A stretch of DNA of 64,000 bases from Annona cherimola (lineage: Eukaryota; Streptophyta; Magnoliopsida; Magnoliales; Annonaceae): assembly GCA_030490835.1 (NCBI GenBank), contig CM059971.1, positions 51,136,012 to 51,200,011 of the forward strand. The letters are read 5' to 3'. A model generated the notes under the pieces. The model did not search any database. It was not told the DNA's origin and was given only the letters and a program-made list of their open reading frames with translations. Shown in pieces: positions 1 through 13,100 of the stretch (positions within the stretch are counted from its first letter, which is position 1; each line of letters begins with the position of its first letter). Position numbers and translations under genes: made by a program.

Positions 1-1631
1 CGAACGACATAGGATGACCTTAAAGGCATTGAAATCGAATCTAATGAATTGAGTTTGATAGAATGAACTTTGATTAGCTAGAATTGAGTACAACTCAATC
101 TAATTGACTTGATTTGACTGTAAGGAGAACGAGCAAACTTTAACGCATTCCAATAGATTCAAAACAACTGAATTGGACGAAAGGAACTTCAATAAACCAC
201 AATTAACAACAATCCCTTGATTTCATTTACATTCGAACGACAACGGATGACCTTAAAGGTATTCAAATCGAATCAAATGAATTGAGTTTGATAGAATGAA
301 CTTTGATTAGTTAGAATTGAGTAGAACTCAAACTAATTGACTTCATTTGACTGTAAGTAGAACGAGTAAACTTTAAAGCATTCCAATAGATTCAACACAA
401 CTGAATTGGACGAAAGGAACTTCAATCAACCACAATTAACAACAATCCCTTGATTTCATTTACATTCGAACGACAACGGATGACCTTAAAGGCTTTGAAA
501 TCGAATCAAATGAATTGAGTTTGATAGAATGAACTTTGATTAGTTATAATTGAGTCTAACTCAATCTAATTGACTTGATTTGACTGTAAGGAGAACGAGT
601 AAACTTTAACGCATTCCAATAGATTCAAAACAACTGAATTGGAAGAAAGAAACTTCTATCAACAACAATTAACAACAATCCCTTGATTTCATTTACATTC
701 AAACGACAACGGATGACATTAAAGGCATTCAAATCGAATCAAATGAATTGAGTTTGATGGAATGAACTTTGATTAGTTAGAATTGAGTAGAACTCAAACT
801 AATTGACTTCATTTGACTGTAAGTAGAACGAGTAAACTTTAAAGCATTCCAATAGATTCAAAACAACTGAATTGGACGAAAGGAACTTCAATGAACAATA
901 ATTAACAACAATCCCTTTATTTCATTTCCATTCGAACGACATGGGATGACCTTAAAGGCATTGAAATCGAATCAAATTAATTGAGTTTGATAGAATGAAC
1001 TTTAATTAGCTAGAATTGAGTACAACTCAATCTAATTGACTTGATTTGACCGTAAGGAGAACGAGTAAACTTTAACGCATTCCAATAGATTCCGAACAAC
1101 TGAATCGGAAGAAAGGAAGTTCGATCAACAGAAATTAACAACAATCCCTTGATTTCATTTACATTCGAACGGCAACGGATGACCTTAAAGGCATTGAAAT
1201 CGAATCAAATGAATTGAGTTTGATAGAATGAACTTTGATTAGTTAGAATTGAGTAGAACTCAAACTAATTGACTTGATTTGACTGTAAGTAGAACGAGTA
1301 AACTTTAAAGCATTACAATAGATTCAAAACAACTGAATTGGACGAAAGAAACTTCAATCAACAACAATTAACAACAATCCCTTGATTTCATTTACATTCG
1401 AACGACAACGGATGACCTTAAACGTATTCAAATCGAATCAAATGAATTGAGTTTGATATAATGAACTTTGATTAGCTAGAATTGAGTACAACTCAATCTA
1501 ATTGACTTGATTTGACCGTAAGGAGAACGAGTAAACTTTAACGCATTCCAATAGATTCCGAACAACTGAATCGGAAGAAAGGAAGTTCAATCAACAAAAA
1601 TTAACAACAATCCCTTGATTTCATTTACATT
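1..1631 (+). repeat. Seven family 1 monomers, no simple higher-order repeat
   Basis: Seven 233-bp monomers of several subtypes (ACATAGG, ACAACGG and ACATGGG after the phase marker). The first two (1-466) are nearly the same as the two at 1,632-2,097, seven monomers downstream, so this stretch is probably the edge of a block that continues outside the window. Nothing other than satellite is seen. Confidence 0.85.
83..99. other. 7-bp dyad in the family 1 monomer (example)
   Basis: ATTGAGT, loop ACA, ACTCAAT. The dyad recurs once per monomer in most of family 1 with loops ACA, ATA or AGA (6 bp in the AGA form, for example 317-331). A neighbouring dyad, ATCAAA and TTTGAT with a 9-base loop (272-292 in the second monomer), lies about 25 bp upstream. 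D-type trimer members and most family 2 monomers (ACTAAAT) have lost the perfect form. Confidence 0.7.
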
Positions 1632-3728
1632 CGAACGACATAGGATGACCTTGAAGGCATTGAAATCGAATCTAATGAATTGAGTTTGATAGAATGAACT
1701 TTGATTAGCTAGAATTGAGTACAACTCAATCTAATTGACTTGATTTGACTGTAAGGAGAACGAGCAAACTTTAACGCATTCCAATAGATTCAAAACAACT
1801 GAATTGGACGAAAGGAACTTCAATAAACCACAATTAACAACAATCCCTTGATTTCATTTACATTCGAACGACAACGGATGACCTTAAAGGTATTCAAATC
1901 GAATCAAATGAATTGAGTTTGATAGAATGAACTTTGATTAGTTAGAATTGAGTAGAACTCAAACTAATTGACTTCATTTGACTGTAAGTAGAACGAGTAA
2001 ACTTTAAAGCATTCCAATAGATTCAACACAACTGAATTGGACGAAAGGAACTTCAATCAACAACAATTAACAACAATCCCTTGATTTCATTTACATTCGA
2101 ACGACATAGGATGACCTTGAAGGCATTGAAATCGAATCTAATGAATTGAGTTTGATAGAATGAACTTTGATTAGCAAGAATTGAGTACAACTCAATCTAA
2201 TTGACTTGATTTGAATGTAAGGAGAACGAGTAAACTTTAACGCATTCCAATAGATTCAAAACAACTGAATTGGACGAAAGGAACTTAAATCAAAACCAAT
2301 TAACAACAATTCCTTGATTTCATTTACATTCGAACGACATTGGATGACCTTAAAGGCATTCAAATCGAATCAAATGAATTGAGTTTGGTAGAATGAACTT
2401 TGATTAGTTAGAATTGAGTAGAACTCAAACTAATTGACTTGATTTGACTGTAAGTAGAACGAGTAAACTTTAAAGCATTCCAATAGATTCAACACAACTG
2501 AATTGGACGAAAGGAACTTCAATCAACAACAATTAACAACAATCCCTTGATTTCATTTACATTCGAACGACATAGGATGACCTTGAAGGCATTGAAATCG
2601 AATCTAATGAATTGAGTTTGATAGAATGAACTTTGATTAGCAAGAATTGAGTACAACTCAATCTAATTGACTTGATTTGAATGTAAGGAGAACGAGTAAA
2701 CTTTAACGCATTCCAATAGATTCAAAACAACTGAATTGGACGAAAGGAACTTAAATCAAAACCAATTAACAACAATCCCTTGATTTCATTTACATTCGAA
2801 CGACAACGGATGACCTTAAAGGTATTCAAATCGAATCAAATGAATTGAGTTTGATAGAATGAACTTTGATTAGTTAGAATTGAGTAGAACTCAAACTAAT
2901 TGACTTCATTTGACTGTAAGTAGAACGAGTAAACTTTAAAGCATTCCAATAGATTCAACACAACTGAATTGGACGAAAGGAACTTCAATCAACAACAATT
3001 AACAACAATCCCTTGATTTCATTTACATTCGAACGACATAGGATGACCTTGAAGGCATTGAAATCGAATCTAATGAATTGAGTTTGATAGAATGAACTTT
3101 GATTAGCAAGAATTGAGTACAACTCAATCTAATTGACTTGATTTGAATGTAAGGAGAACGAGTAAACTTTAACGCATTCCAATAGATTCAAAACAACTGA
3201 ATTGGACGAAAGGAACTTAAATCAAAACCAATTAACAACAATTCCTTGATTTCATTTACATTCGAACGACATTGGATGACCTTAAAGGCATTCAAATCGA
3301 ATCAAATGAATTGAGTTTGATAGAATGAACTTTGATTAGTTAGAATTGAGTAGAACTCAAACTAATTGACTACATTTGACTGTAAGTAGAACGAGTAAAC
3401 TTTAAAGCATTCCAATAGATTCAACACAACTGAATTGGACGAAAGGAACTTCAATCAACAACAATTAACAACAATCCCTTGATTTCATTTACATTCGAAC
3501 GACATAGGATGACCTTGAAGGCATTGAAATCGAATCTAATGAATTGAGTTTGATAGAATGAACTTTGATTAGCAAGAATTGAGTACAACTCAATCTAATT
3601 GACTTGATTTGAATGTAAGGAGAACGAGTAAACTTTAACGCATTCCAATAGATTCAAAACAACTGAATTGGACGAAAGGAACTTAAATCAAAACCAATTA
3701 ACAACAATCCCTTGATTTCATTTACATT
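1632..3728 (+). repeat. Dimeric higher-order repeat, 466 bp
   Basis: Two monomer subtypes alternate. The ACATAGG subtype with GACCTTGAAGG starts at 1,632, 2,098, 2,564, 3,030 and 3,496, which is exactly 466 bp (2 x 233) each time. The partner monomers carry ACAACGG or ACATTGG. ACATAGG copies from 2,098 onward share TGATTAGCAAGAATTG and TTTGAATGTAAGG, while the one at 1,632 has TTAGCTAGAATTG, so the homogenised part starts at about 2,098. A related copy occurs at 4,195, after two other monomers. Confidence 0.88.
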
Positions 3729-6700
3729 CGAACGACAACGGATGACCTTAAACGTATTCAAATCGAATCAAATGAATTGAGTTTGATATAATGAACTTTG
3801 ATTAGCTAGAATTGAGTACAACTCAATCTAATTGACTTGATTTGACCGTAAGGAGAACGAGTAAACTTTAACGCATTCCAATAGATTCCGAACAACTGAA
3901 TCGGAAGAAAGGAAGTTCAATCAACAAAAATTAACAACAATCCCTTGATTTCATTTACATTCGAACGACATTGGATGACCTTAAAGGCATTCAAATCGAA
4001 TCAAATGAATTGAGTTTGATAGAATGAACTTTGATTAGTTAGAATTGAGTAGAACTCAAACTAATTGACTTCATTTGACTGTAAGTAGAACGAGTAAACT
4101 TTAAAGCATTCCAATAGATTCAACACAACTGAATTGGACGAAAGGAACTTCAATCAACAACAATTAACAACAATCCCTTGATTTCATTTACATTCGAACG
4201 ACATAGGATGACCCTGAAGGCATTGAAATCGAATCTAATGAATTGAGTTTGATAGAATGAACTTTGATTAGCAAGAATTGAGTACAACTCAATCTAATTG
4301 ACTTGATTTGAATGTAAGGAGAACGAGTAAACTTTAACGCATTTCAATAGATTCAAAACAACTGAATTGGACGAAAGGAACTTAAATCAAAACCAATTAA
4401 CAACAATTCCTTGATTTCATTTACATTCGAACGACATTGGATGACCTTAAAGGCATTCAAATCGAATCAAATGAATTGAGTTTGGTAGAATGAACTTTGA
4501 TTAGTTAGAATTGAGTATAACTCAATCTAATTGACTTGATTTGAATGTAAGGAGAACGAGTAAACTTTAACGCATTCCAATAGATTCAAAACAACTGAAT
4601 TGGACGAAAGGAACTTCAATAAACAACAATTAAGAACAATCCCTTGATTTCATTTACATTCGAACGACAACGGATGACCTTAAAGGCATTGAAATCGAAT
4701 CAAATGAATTGAGTTTGATAGAATAAACTTTGATTAGTTAGAATTGAGTATAACTCAATCTAATTGACATGATTTGACTGTAATGAGAACGAGTAAACTC
4801 TAACGCATTCCAATAGAATCAAATCAACTGAATTGGACGAAAGGAACTTCAATCAACAATAATTAACAATAATCCCTTTATTTCATTTACATTCGAACGA
4901 CAACGGATGACCTTAAAGGCATTGAAATCGAATCAAATGAATTGAGTTTGATAGAATGAACTTTGATTAGTTAGAATTGAGTAGAACTCAAACTAATTGA
5001 CTTGATTTGACTGTAAGTAGAACGAGTAAACTTTAAAGCATTACAATAGATTCAAAACAACTGAATTGGACGAAAGGAACTTCAATGAACAATAACTAAC
5101 AACAATCCCTTTATTTCATTTCCATTCGAACGACATGGGATGACCTTAAAGGCATTGAAATCGAATCAAATTAATTGAGTTTGATAGAATGAACTTTAAT
5201 TAGCTAGAATTGAGTACAACTCAATCTAATTGACATGATTTGACCGTAAGGAGAACGAGTAAACTTTAACGCATTCCAATAGATTTCGAACAACTGAATT
5301 GGACGAAAGGATCTTCAATCAACAACAATTAACAACAATCCCTTGATTTCATTTACATTCGAACGACATTGGATGACCTTGAAGGCATTGAAATCGAATC
5401 TAATGAATTGAGTTTGATAGAATGAACTTTGATTAGGTAGAATTGAGTACAACTCAATCTAATTGACTTGATTTGACTGTAAGGAGAACGAGCAAACTTT
5501 AACGCATTCCAATAGATTCAAAACAACTGAATTGGACGAAAGGAACTTCAATCAACAACAATCCCATGATTTCATTTACATTCGAACGATAACGGATGAC
5601 CCTAAAGGCATTCAAATCGAATCAAATGAATTGAGTTTGATAGAATGAACTACGATTAGTTAGAATTGAGTAGAACTCAAACTATTTGACTTGATTTGAC
5701 TGTAAGAAGAACGAGTAAACTTTAAAGCATTTTAATAGATTCAAAACAACTGAATTGGACGAAAGGAACTTCAATGAACAATAATTAACAACAATCCCTT
5801 TATTTCATTTCCATTCGAACAACATGGGATGACCTTAAAGGCATTGAAATCGAATCAAATTAATTGAGTTTGATCGAATGAACTTTAATTAGCTAGAATT
5901 GAGTACAACTCAATCTAATTGACTTGATTTGACCGTAAGGAGAACGAGTAAACTTTAACGCATTCCAATAGATTCCGAACAACTGAATCGGAAGAAAGGA
6001 ACTTCAATCAACAAAAATTAACAACAATCCCTTGATTTCATTTACATTCGAACGGCAACGGATGACCTTAAACCCATTCAAATCGAATGAAATGAATGTA
6101 GTTTGATAGAATCAACTTTGACTCCTTAGAATTTAGTAGAACTCAATCTAATTTACTTGATTTGACTGTAAGTAGAACGAGTAAACTTGAAAGCATTCCA
6201 ATAGATTCAAAACAACTGAATTGGACGAAAGGAACTTCAATGAACAACAATTAACAACAATCCCTTTATTTCATCTACATTCGAACGACATAGGATGACC
6301 TTAAAGGCATTGAAATCGAATCAAATGAATTGAGTTTGATAGAATGAACTTTAATTAGCTAGAATTGAGTACAACTCAATCTAATTGACTTGATTTGACT
6401 TTAAGGAGAACGAGTATACTTTAACGCATTCCAATAGATTTAGAACAACTGAATTGGACGAAAGGAACTTCAATCAACAACAATTAACAACAATCCCTTG
6501 ATTTCATTTACATTCGAACGACATAGGATGACCTTGAAGGCATTGAAATCGAATCTAATGAATTGAGTTTGATAGAATGAACTTTGATTAGCTAGAATTG
6601 AGTACAACTCAATCTAATTGACTTGATTTGAATGTAAGGAGAACGAGCAAACTTTAACGCATTCCAATAGATTTAGAACAACTGAATTGGACGAAAGGAA

Positions 6701-9700
6701 CTTCAATCAACCACAATTAACAACAATCCCATGATTTCATTAACATTCGAACGACATAGGATGACCTTGAAGGCATTGAGATCGAATCTAATGAATTGAG
6801 TTTGATAGAATGAACTTTGATTAGCTAGAATTGAGTACAACTCATTCTAATTGACTTGATTTGAATGTAAGGAGAACGAGTAAACTTTAACGCATTCCAA
6901 TAGATTCAAAACAACTGAATTGGACGAAAGGAACTTCAATCAACAACAATTAACTATAATCCCTTGATTTCATTTACATTCGAACGACATAGGATGACCT
7001 TAAAGGCATTCAAATCGAATCAAATGAATTGAGTTTGATAGAATGAACTTTGATTAGTTAGAATTGAGTAGAATTCAAACTATTTGACTTGATTTGACTG
7101 TAAGGAGAGCGAGTAAACTTTAAAGCGTTCCAATAGATTCAAAACAACTGAATTGGACGAAAGGAACTTCAATGAACAATAATTAACAACAATCCCTTTA
7201 TTTCATTTCCATTCGAACGACATGGGATGACCTTAAAGGCATTGAAATCGAATCAAATTAATTGAGTTTGAGAGAATGAACTTTAATTAGCTAGAATTGA
7301 GTACAACTCAATCTAATTGACTTGATTTGACCGTAAGGAGAACGAGTAAAGTTTAACGCATTCCAATAGATTCCGAACAACTGAATCGGAAGAAAGGAAC
7401 TTCCATCAACAACAGCTAACAACAATCCCTTGATTTCATTTACATTCTAACGACAACGGATGACCTTAAAGGCATTCATATCGAATGAAATGAATTGAGT
7501 TTGATAGAATGAACTTTGACTCCTTAGAATTTAGTAGAACTCAATCTAATTTACTTGATTTGACTGTAAGTAGAACGAGTAAACTTGAAAGCATTCCAAT
7601 ATATTCAAAACAACTGAATTGGACGAAAGGAACTTCAATGAACAACAATTAACAACAATCCCTTTATTTCATATACATTCGAACGACATAGGATGACCTT
7701 AAAGGGATTGAAATCGAATTAAATGAATTGAGTTTGATAGAATGAACTTTAATTAGCTAGAATTGAGTACAACTCAATCTAATTGACTTGATTTGACTTC
7801 AAGGAGAACGAGTATACTTTAACGCATTCCAATAGATTCAAAACAACTGAATTGTACGAAAAGAACTTCAATCAACAACAATTAACAACAATCCCTTGAT
7901 TTCATTTACATTCGAACGACATGGGATGACCTTAAAGGCATTCAAATCGAATCAAATGAATTGAGTTTGATAGAATGAACTTTGATTAGTTAGAATTGAG
8001 TTTAACTCAATCTAATTGACTTGATTTTACCGTAAGGAGAACGAGTAAACTTTAACGCATTCCAATAGATTCCGAACAACTGAATTGGACGAAAGGAACT
8101 TCAATCAACAATAATTAAGAACAATCCCTTTATTTCATTTCCATTCGAACGACATGGGATGACCTTAAAGGCATTGATATCGAATCAAATTAATTGAGTT
8201 TGATAGAATGAACTTTAATTAGCTAGAATTGAGTACATCTCAATCTAATTGACTTGATTTGACCGTAAGGAGAACGAGTAAACTTTAACGCATTCCAATA
8301 GATTCCGAACAACTGAATTGGACGAAAGGAACTTCCATCAACAACAATTAACAACAATCCCTTGATTTCATTTACATTCTAACGACAACGGATGACCTTA
8401 AAGGCATTCATATCGAATGAAATGAATTGAGTTTGATAGAATGAACTTTGATTACTTAGAATTTAGTAGAACTCAATCTAATTTACTTGATTTGACTGTA
8501 AGTAGAACGAGTAAAGTTAAAGCATTCCAATAGATTCAAAACAACTGAATTGGACGAAAGGAACTTCAATCAACAACAATTAACAACAATTCCTTGATTT
8601 CATTTACATTCGAACGACGTGGGATGACCTTAAAGGCAATCAAATCGAATCAAATGAATTGAGTTTGATAGAATGAACTTTGATTAGTTAGAATTGAGTA
8701 TAACTCAATCTAATTGACTTGATTTGAATGTAAAGAGAACGAGTAAACTTTAACACATTCCTATAGATTCAAAACAACTGAATTGGACGAAAAGAACTTC
8801 AATCAACAACAATTAACAACAATCCCTTTATTTCATTTACATTCGAACGACAACGGATGACCTTAAAGGCATTTAAATCGAATCAAATGAATTGAGTTTG
8901 ATAGAATGAACTTTAATTAGTTATAATATAGTATAACTCAATCTAATTGACTTGATTTGACTGTAATGAGAACGAGTAAACTCTAACGCATTCCAATAGA
9001 ATCAAATCAACTGAATTGGACGAAAGGAACTTCAATGAACAATAATTAACAACAATCCCTTTATTACATTTACATTCGAACGACAACGGATGACCTTAAA
9101 GGCATTAAAATCGAGTCAAATGAATTGAGTTTGATAGAATGAACATTGATTAGTTAGAATTGTGTAGAACTCAATCTAATTGACTTGATTTGACTGTAAT
9201 GAGAACGAGTAAACTTTAACGCATTCCAAAAGATTCATAACAACTGAATTGGACGAAAGGAACTTCAATCAACAACAATTAACAACAATCCCTTAATTTC
9301 ATTTACTTTCGGACGACATGGGATGACCTTGAAGGCATTGAAATCGAATCTAATGAATTGAGTTTGATAGAATCAACTTTGATTAGCTAGAATTGAGTAC
9401 AACTCAATCTAATTTACTTTATTTGACTGTAAGGAGAACGAGTAAACTTTAAAGCATTCCAATAGATTCAAAACAACTGAATTGTACGAAAAGAACTTCA
9501 ATCAACAACAATTAACAACAATCCCTTGATTTCATTTACATTCGAACGACATGGGATGACCTTAAAGGCATTCAAATCGAATCAAATGAATTGAGTTTGA
9601 TAGAATGAACTTTGATTAGTTAGAATTGAGTTTAACTCAATCTAATTGACTTGATTTGAATGTAAGGAGAACGAGTAAACTTTAACGCATTCCAATAGAT

Positions 9701-10190
9701 TCAAAACAACTGAATTGGACGAAAGGAACTTCAATCAACAACAATTAAGAACAATCCCTTGATTTCATTTACATTCGAACGACAACGGATGACCTTAAAG
9801 GCATTGAAATCGAATCAAATGAATTGAGTTTGATAGAATGAACTTTGATTAGTTAGAATTGAGTATAACTCAATCTAATTGACATGATTTGACTGTAATG
9901 AGAACGAGTAAACTCTAACGCATTCCAATAGAATCAAATCAACTGAATTGGACGAAAGGAACTTCAATCAACAACAATTAACAATAATCCCTTTATTTCA
10001 TTTACATTCGAACGACAACGGATGACCTTAAAGGCATTGAAATCGAATCAAATGAATTGAGTTTGATAGAATGAACTTTGATTAGTTAGAATATAGTAAA
10101 ACTCAATCTAATTGACTTGATTTGACTGTAATGAGAACGAGTAAACTTTAACACATTCCAATATATTCAAAACAACTGAATTGGACGAAA
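3729..10190 (+). repeat. Mixed family 1 monomers with older partial duplications
   Basis: About 28 monomers without one dominant higher-order period. Rare markers show old relationships. A monomer shortened by 10 bp before ATCCCATGATTTC lies at 5,561 and recurs at 11,142 and 17,420. AAACCCATTC lies at 6,070 and recurs at 11,651. ATTCTAACGAC lies near 7,446, 8,377, 10,473 and 16,751. The segment near 5.3-6.5 kb is therefore a diverged relative (offset 5,581 bp) of the first part of the 27-monomer block. No non-satellite DNA is seen. Confidence 0.8.
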
Positions 10191-13100
10191 GGAACTTCAA
10201 TCAACAATAATTAACAACAATCTCTTTATTTCATTTACATTCGAACGACAACGGATGACCTTCAAGGCATTGAAATCGAATCTAATGAATTGAGTTTGAT
10301 AAAATGAACTTTGATTAGCTAGAATTGAGTACAACTCAATCTAATTGACTTGATTTGACCGTAAGGAGAACGAGTAAACTTTAACGCATTCCAATAGATT
10401 CCGAACAACTGAATTGGACGAGAGGAACTTCAATCAACAACAATTAACAACAATCCCTTGATTTCATTTACATTCTAACGACTACGGAAGACCTTAAAGG
10501 CATTCAAATCGAATGAAATGAATTGAGTTTGATAGAGTCAACTTTGATTACTTAGAATTTAGTAGAACTCAATCTAATTTACTTGATTTGACTGTAAGTA
10601 GAACGAGTAAACTTGAAAGCATTCCAATAGATTCAAAACAACTGAATTGGACGAAAGGAACTTCAATGAACAGCAATTAACAACAATCCCTTTATTTCAT
10701 ATACATTCGATCGACATGGGATAACCTTAAAGGCATTGAAATCGAATCAAATGAATTGAGTTTGATAGAATGAACTTTAATTAGATAGAATTGAGTACAA
10801 CTCAATCTAATTTACTTGATTTGACTTTAAGGAGAACGAGTATACTTTAACGCATTCCAATAGATTTAGAACAACTGAATTGGACGAAAGGAACTTCAAT
10901 CAACAATAATTAACAACAATCTCTTGATTTCATTTACATTCGAACGACATAGGATGACCTTGAAGGCATTGAAATTGAATCTAATGAATTGAGTTTGATA
11001 GAATGAACTTTGATTAGCTAGAATTGAGTACAACTCAATCTAATTGACTTGATTTGACTGTAAGGAGAACGAGCAAACTTTAACGCATTCCAATAGATTC
11101 AAAACAACTGAATTGGACGAAAGGAATTTCAATCAACAACAATCCCATGATTTCATTTACATTCGAACGATAACGGATGACCCTAAAGGCATTCAAATCG
11201 AATCAAATGAATTGAGTTTGATAGAATGAACTATGATTAGTTAGAATTGAGTAGAACTCAAACTATTTGACTTGATTTGACTGTAAGAAGAACGAGTAAA
11301 CTTTAAAGCATTTCAATAGATTCAAAACAACTGAATTGGATGAAAGGAACTTCAATGAACAATAATTAACAACAATCCCTTTATTTCATTTCCATTCGAA
11401 CGACATGGGATGACCTTAAAGGCATTGAAATCGAATCAAATTAATTGAGTTTGATCGAATGAACTTTAATTAGCTAGAATTGAGTACAACTCAATCTAAT
11501 TGACTTCATTTGACCGTAAGGAGAACGAGTAAACTTTAACGCATTCCAATAGATTCCGAACAACTGAATCGGAAGAAAGGAAGTTCAATCAACAAAAATT
11601 AACAACAATCCCTTGATTTCATTTACATTCGAACGACAACAGATGACCTTAAACCCATTCAAATCGAATGAAATGAATTGAGTTTGATAGAATGAACTTT
11701 GACTCCTTAGAATTTAGTAGAACTCGATCTAATTTACTTGATTTGATTGTAAGTAGAACGAGTAAACTTGAAAGCATTCCAATAGATTCAAAACAACTGA
11801 ATTGGACGAAAGGAACTTCAATGAACAATAATTAACAACAATCCCTTTATTTCATTTACATTCGAACGACATGGGATGACCTTAAAGGCATTGAAATCGA
11901 ATCAAATGAATTGAGTTTGATAGAATGAACTTTAATTAGCTAGAATTGAGTACAACTCAATCTAATTGACTTGATTTGATTGTAAGGAGGAGTATACTTT
12001 AACGCATTCCAATAGATTCAGAACAACTGAATTGGTCGAAAGGAACTTCAATCAACAATAATTAACAACATTCCCTTGATTTCATTTACATTCGAACGAC
12101 ATGGGATGACCTTGAAGGCATTCAAATCGAATCAAATGAATTGAGTTTGATAAAATGAACTTTGATTAGTTAGAATTGAGTAGAACTCAATCTAATTGAC
12201 TTGATTTGACTGTAAGTAGAACGAGTAAAGTTTAAAGCATTCCAATAGATTCAAAACAACTGAATTGGACGAAAGGAACTTCAATCAACAACAATTAACA
12301 ACAATTCCTTGATTTCATTTACATTCGAACGACGTGGGATGACCTTAAAGGCAATCAAATCGAATCAAATGAATTGAGTTTGATAGAATGAACTTTGATT
12401 AGTTAGAATTGAGTATAACTCAATCTAATTGACTTGATTTGAATGTAAGGAGAACGAGTAAACTTTAACACATTCCAATAGATTCAAAACAACTGAATTG
12501 GACGAAAAGAACTTCAATCAACAACAATTAAGAACAATCCCTTGATTTCATTTACATTCGAACGACAACGGATGACCTTAAAGGCATTTAAGTCGAATCA
12601 AATGAATTGAGTTTGATAGAATGAACTTTGATTAGTTATAATATAGTATAACTCAATCTAATTGACTTGATTTGACTGTAATGAGAACGAGTAAACTCTA
12701 ACGCATTCCAATAGAATCAAATCAACTGAATTGGACAAAAGGAACTTCAATCAACAATAATTAACAATAATCCCTTTATTTCATTTACATTCGAACGACA
12801 ACGGATGACCTTAAAGGCATTGAAATCGAATCAAATGAATTGAGTTTGATAGAATGAACTTTGATTAGTTAGAATTTAGTAGAACTCAATCTAATTGACT
12901 TGATTTGACAGTATTGAGAACGAGTAAACTTTAACTCATTCGAATATATTCAAAACAACTGAATTGGACGAAAGGAACTTCAATCAACAACAATTAACAA
13001 CAATTCCTTGATTTCATTTACATTCGAACGACGTGGGATGACCTTAAAGGCAATCAAATCGAATTAAATGAATTGAGTTTGATAGAATGAACTTTGATTA

